A stretch of DNA of 8,155 bases. Source: Holosporales bacterium. Its GTDB lineage: Bacteria > Pseudomonadota > Alphaproteobacteria > BNTO01. Location of the stretch: contig JAISXM010000019.1 in NCBI GenBank assembly GCA_031270515.1, forward strand, positions 1 to 8,155. The letters are read 5' to 3'. Made by a program: the position numbers and the translations under genes. This document shows, piece after piece, positions 5,422 through 8,155 of the stretch (positions are counted from its first letter, which is position 1; each line of letters begins with the position of its first letter). The notes under the pieces are model-generated. The model had not been told where the DNA came from. It saw nothing but the letters and a program-made list of their open reading frames with translations, and ran no database searches.

Positions 5422-5451
5422 AAGTCGAGAAGTTTTAAGTCGAGAAGTATT
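5422..5451 (+). repeat. 15-bp tandem duplication covering the LRR gene's ribosome-binding region
   Basis: AAGTCGAGAAGTTTT (5422-5436) is followed directly by AAGTCGAGAAGTATT (5437-5451), and the ATG comes next. Each copy carries a purine-rich GAGAAG that could serve as a ribosome-binding site; the second lies four bases from the ATG. Confidence 0.8.
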
Positions 5452-7167
5452 ATGCGCCCCAACAAAAAAGATATTAACAAAAGGTTTTATGTTAATACTA
5501 TTAACGCTATTCATCAGATATTATTCATTTTTACTATTGCAAGTGCTGCGGCGAATGTGACTCCACGGTACAACCCCATCTTGACTTATAAGTATGACGT
5601 CTCATATATATTATGCGTACTTGGTACGTCTGGGTCGAATCCTTCATCTGTCACGCCATTGACAACAGCGCAAACCCAAGTTTTCCTTCAAAACCTTGCT
5701 CTCGCATGTCAAAGCCTCCCTTCTGGACAAGAGTATAAAATTGCTGCCGTGATAGAACAAAAGAAACATATAAATGGTATCTTCTTTAGAAATAAAATAT
5801 ATAAATCCGGATGTGCTATGGATACAGTTGCAGTAGTTTCGGACTCGGGGGATCCTTTAGAGCAACGACCCATTCGTAGCAAAATGTGCTGTCTGCCAAG
5901 GGGTGTCGAAGTAATAGGGGAATGCGCGTTTGCATTCCAAGGATTTCGTCACGGCTTCGCTATCGAATATGGAAGCCACCTCGTCACCCTTGAAAAAAGA
6001 TGCTTTGAGGGTATGAACGCGCCAAGTATTTGTATACCTGAAGGTGTTCGAATTATGGATGCAGCACTGAGTAGTGCTAGTATTTCACTGATAACCATTA
6101 ATAGCGATATCCACGCACTTCCAAATTCTCTATTCGAAGGCGCTACGTTTGATACCCTTGTTCTGAAGTATCGCATTGATGAGATAGGGTATCATAGTTT
6201 CTCATGTTGCAAATCAAACGAGCCCTCAAGAATTCTTAGTGAATCGAAAATAACCCAGATTGGACATCAGGCGCTGACGGGAACAATGATCCAAAAATTC
6301 ACCGGAACGTTGGAGTTGTTAAATATTCGTAAGGTTGCCTTTTTACACTCTGACGTAATAGAGGCTGATCTCAGTCTATGCTTGAAGGTGAATATTGAAC
6401 GGAAAGTATTTTGTGCATGTGAAAATCTTTCATCTGTCGTGCTCCCGTCCAATATAGTACTCATACCTAAGGGTATGTTTGCTGGCTGTAAATCACTGAC
6501 GTCAATATTTTTTCCTGAGTCAGTCATATCCTTAGAATCTTCATGCTTTGGCAAAAGTGGACTACGTGAGATAAGCCTCCCCCTAAACCTTGCATCAATT
6601 CACAATAGCGCGATAGCGCAGACTCGCCTACAAGCATTAACCATACCGTCACGCGTATTATTTCTAAATAGCCGCGCTATGTATGGCATCCCGGTGGTAA
6701 CATTTGAACGCTCGACTGAAACGCGATATTTTCACAATGCGTTTGATTCTACTAACTACGCTCCCGCCTGCCAAGTCCATAACGCATTTTTTGTGACTGA
6801 AGTCCAAGTCCGCAATTTGACGACAGAGGAGCAGTTTGATGATTTTGCAATAGCAAATTGTTTGGACGAAACTAGGACGTTTAACTCTTCGGTATTAATT
6901 CGTTGGCCATTGAATAATTTAGTACTTCCCCCTTTCATAAACGACGATGCACTACGGCAAATAGCGAAAACAACGCTCCAAATACAAGTATGCGTACCAG
7001 GCGAAAACGATGAGGATTTGTTCAAACACTTAAGGGACGGACACCCATACATTAGGCAAGAAAGATCAACGCCCGTGCTGCAAATCATAGAGGCTCAAAG
7101 TCGAAGAGCTAAAGATAAACTCGCAGAAGCTCAACGGCAGAGACAAGCGGAGATTGACAGTCTCTAA
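5452..7167 (+). CDS. Exported BspA-type leucine-rich-repeat protein
   Basis: The product is 571 residues. The N-terminus has a long basic n-region (RPNKKDINKRF), a hydrophobic stretch (about 19-35) and ASAAAN, which suits signal peptidase cleavage near 33. A unique region (about 40-140) is followed by irregular repeats (about 145-417) of the LRR_5/BspA type. Examples are LPRGVEVIGECAF (148-160), IPEGVRIMDAALSS, LPSNIVLIPKGMFAGCKSLT (331-350) and FPESVISLESSCFGKSGL. Such repeats form an elongated solenoid used in adhesion and protein binding in bacteria, and are expanded in some protists. The C-terminus (about 540-571) is a charged, probably coiled-coil helix rich in Gln, Arg and Glu. A cell-surface or secreted host-interaction protein is inferred; the ligand is unknown. 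No sortase or transmembrane anchor is seen. Confidence 0.87.
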   Translation: MRPNKKDINKRFYVNTINAIHQILFIFTIASAAANVTPRYNPILTYKYDVSYILCVLGTSGSNPSSVTPLTTAQTQVFLQNLALACQSLPSGQEYKIAAVIEQKKHINGIFFRNKIYKSGCAMDTVAVVSDSGDPLEQRPIRSKMCCLPRGVEVIGECAFAFQGFRHGFAIEYGSHLVTLEKRCFEGMNAPSICIPEGVRIMDAALSSASISLITINSDIHALPNSLFEGATFDTLVLKYRIDEIGYHSFSCCKSNEPSRILSESKITQIGHQALTGTMIQKFTGTLELLNIRKVAFLHSDVIEADLSLCLKVNIERKVFCACENLSSVVLPSNIVLIPKGMFAGCKSLTSIFFPESVISLESSCFGKSGLREISLPLNLASIHNSAIAQTRLQALTIPSRVLFLNSRAMYGIPVVTFERSTETRYFHNAFDSTNYAPACQVHNAFFVTEVQVRNLTTEEQFDDFAIANCLDETRTFNSSVLIRWPLNNLVLPPFINDDALRQIAKTTLQIQVCVPGENDEDLFKHLRDGHPYIRQERSTPVLQIIEAQSRRAKDKLAEAQRQRQAEIDSL

Positions 7168-7194
7168 TGGATGGTTCCGTTCGCGTGATTGATG

Positions 7195-7278
7195 TATACC
7201 TGCCCATAGAAACGATTTGGACGTTACTCCTCGTCTACATTTCGTATTATAGAACACCTCAATTTACTTGCGGAACTC
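7195..7278. repeat. Palindromic repeat family, left arm plus degenerate remainder
   Basis: TATACCTGCCCATAGAAACG followed by ATTTGGA matches the left arm of the family, 28 bases after the LRR gene stop. The rest (to about 7278, CCTCAATTTACTTGCGG) only loosely recalls the right arm, so the long stem is lost. Confidence 0.6.
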
Positions 7279-7308
7279 CCGTTATTAATGATTCTTTAAT
7301 CTTAGCAT

Positions 7309-7317
7309 TGTTATACT
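7309..7317 (+). promoter_or_regulatory. Candidate extended -10 promoter of the coiled-coil gene
   Basis: TGTTATACT is an extended -10 box (TG-n-TATACT), about 32 bp before the ATG at 7349. The -35 position has only a weak TGATTC. It suggests separate transcription of the coiled-coil gene. Confidence 0.45.
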
Positions 7318-7348
7318 GAACGTAGAAAGTCGCAAGCATGGTTTTATT

Positions 7349-8155
7349 ATGAGGAAGGTCGCACGTGTTTCGTGCCTTTTCTGTGCGTTCTTTGCAATCG
7401 CTTTGTTGCACACAACGGAAGGATTTGGAGCAGAAGACAGAATACGAGCAACCCTTGAAGCAATCCCTATAGGCCGTTGTGACATACCGTCGCGTAATGT
7501 CGCCGATATAACTGTCGCCTATATACGGAATCTTGGATTAAATATAGAGGACATAGCAAGGGACGCAAATCATATTCGGTCTGTCGCAGCAGTTGCCGTT
7601 CGAGTTGATCTGGAAAGGCAAGTTAATGAATTAACAACGAGGCAAATCCCCGAATTACAAGAACAGCAGCGTGCAAAAGAGGCTGAACTTGCAGATCTTC
7701 GTGGTGAGCGTGATGACCTCCAGGTGCAGCTTACTGAACGCCAGAGGGAGCTTACTGAACGCCAGAGGGCGCTTGCTAATACAAATGCTGCACTTACGGC
7801 CCTCCGGGATGAGCATAATGTCCTCGGGGTTGAGCGTGATGCCCTCCAGGGGCAGCGTGATGCCCTCCAGGGGCAGTGTGATACCCTTCAGGGGGATGTT
7901 GAGGCAAATCGGCGGCAGATTGCGGAGAAAGATGCTGAGCTTGCTGAGGGCCGGGATGAGCTTACTCGCTGCCAGGATGAGCTTGATGCCCTCAATGACC
8001 AGCTTGATGCCCTCCATGACCAGCTTGCTGAACGCCAGAGGCAGCTTGCGGATAACGATGCTACGATAGATGACCTCCGGCAGCAGCTTACTTACCTCCA
8101 GGCACGGAATAAAACTCTCACGGTGAATGAGAGTGTTCATACAGTTAATTGTTAT
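7349..8155 (+). CDS. Exported coiled-coil protein (partial, open at right edge)
   Basis: The frame has 269 codons with no stop before the window ends, so the true length is unknown. Residues 1-28 are a clear Sec signal peptide (MRKVARVSCL, a hydrophobic core, then GFGA before ED). A short region (29-85) follows, then a long, highly charged helix from about 86 to 250 with heptad spacing of Leu. It includes QLTERQRELTERQRAL, ERDALQGQRDALQGQ and LDALNDQLDALHDQL, several duplicated at the DNA level. The final residues visible leave the heptad pattern. No known domain is recognised; surface filament, adhesin or secreted effector are possible. An out-of-frame ATG at 7338 opens a four-codon frame (MVLL) whose TGA overlaps the chosen ATG. 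No strong RBS is seen. The coiled-coil part is more GC-rich than the gene's start. Confidence 0.82.
   Translation, partial: MRKVARVSCLFCAFFAIALLHTTEGFGAEDRIRATLEAIPIGRCDIPSRNVADITVAYIRNLGLNIEDIARDANHIRSVAAVAVRVDLERQVNELTTRQIPELQEQQRAKEAELADLRGERDDLQVQLTERQRELTERQRALANTNAALTALRDEHNVLGVERDALQGQRDALQGQCDTLQGDVEANRRQIAEKDAELAEGRDELTRCQDELDALNDQLDALHDQLAERQRQLADNDATIDDLRQQLTYLQARNKTLTVNESVHTVNCY

Noticed and set aside
7655..8140. A 161-codon minus-strand frame with repeated LPLEGITL-like units
   Set aside because: The repetition reflects the heptad repeats of the coiled-coil gene on the plus strand, which has a signal peptide and an unbroken frame from 7349.

Overview
The window looks like accessory chromosome of a bacterium that lives with, or inside, a eukaryotic host. 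It has bacterial housekeeping genes: a tRNA-Val with encoded CCA, a stand-alone PntAB transhydrogenase subunit, an RluA-family pseudouridine synthase and an MFS transporter. Between them lie three genes for proteins with Sec-type signal peptides and eukaryote-like or adhesive architectures: a two-repeat Myb/SANT protein, a BspA-type leucine-rich-repeat protein and a long coiled-coil protein. The separate PntAB of about 140 residues, the long non-coding gaps and the abundant repeats fit an alphaproteobacterial endosymbiont of the Holosporales/Rickettsiales kind. That placement is inference, not proven by the sequence.

Layout. 1-289 (minus) is the 5' part of a probable group II intron that runs off the left edge. 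It sits against a copy of a dispersed palindromic repeat (290-377). A 47-bp direct repeat (521-612) precedes tRNA-Val(CAC) at 633-707. A degenerate tandem array (705-818) begins at the tRNA 3' end and runs into the 3' end of a minus-strand cistron pair: pntAB (945-1370) followed by a 61-codon membrane protein gene (763-948), joined by an ATGA overlap. Upstream of pntAB are two tiny reading frames that also end in ATGA overlaps. At 1552-1656 lies a frameshifted Myb remnant, then an intact secreted Myb-like gene (1692-2525). The rluA-type gene (2799-3749), the MFS gene (4025-5260), the LRR gene (5452-7167) and the coiled-coil gene (7349 to the right edge, open) follow on the plus strand.

Repeats dominate the non-coding DNA. 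One palindromic family (ends TATACCTGCCCATAA..., long stem) occurs in nearly every intergenic gap, usually just 3' of a stop codon. The MFS, LRR and coiled-coil genes appear to be single-gene units with their own candidate promoters. Short tandem duplications of 15, 20, 27, 47 and 55 bp periods occur at ribosome-binding sites, inside genes and in spacers, which points to frequent slippage or unequal recombination.

The best candidate for something new is the set of three signal-peptide proteins, above all the exported Myb-domain protein: a DNA-binding fold that would be expected to act outside the bacterial cytoplasm, plausibly on a host.
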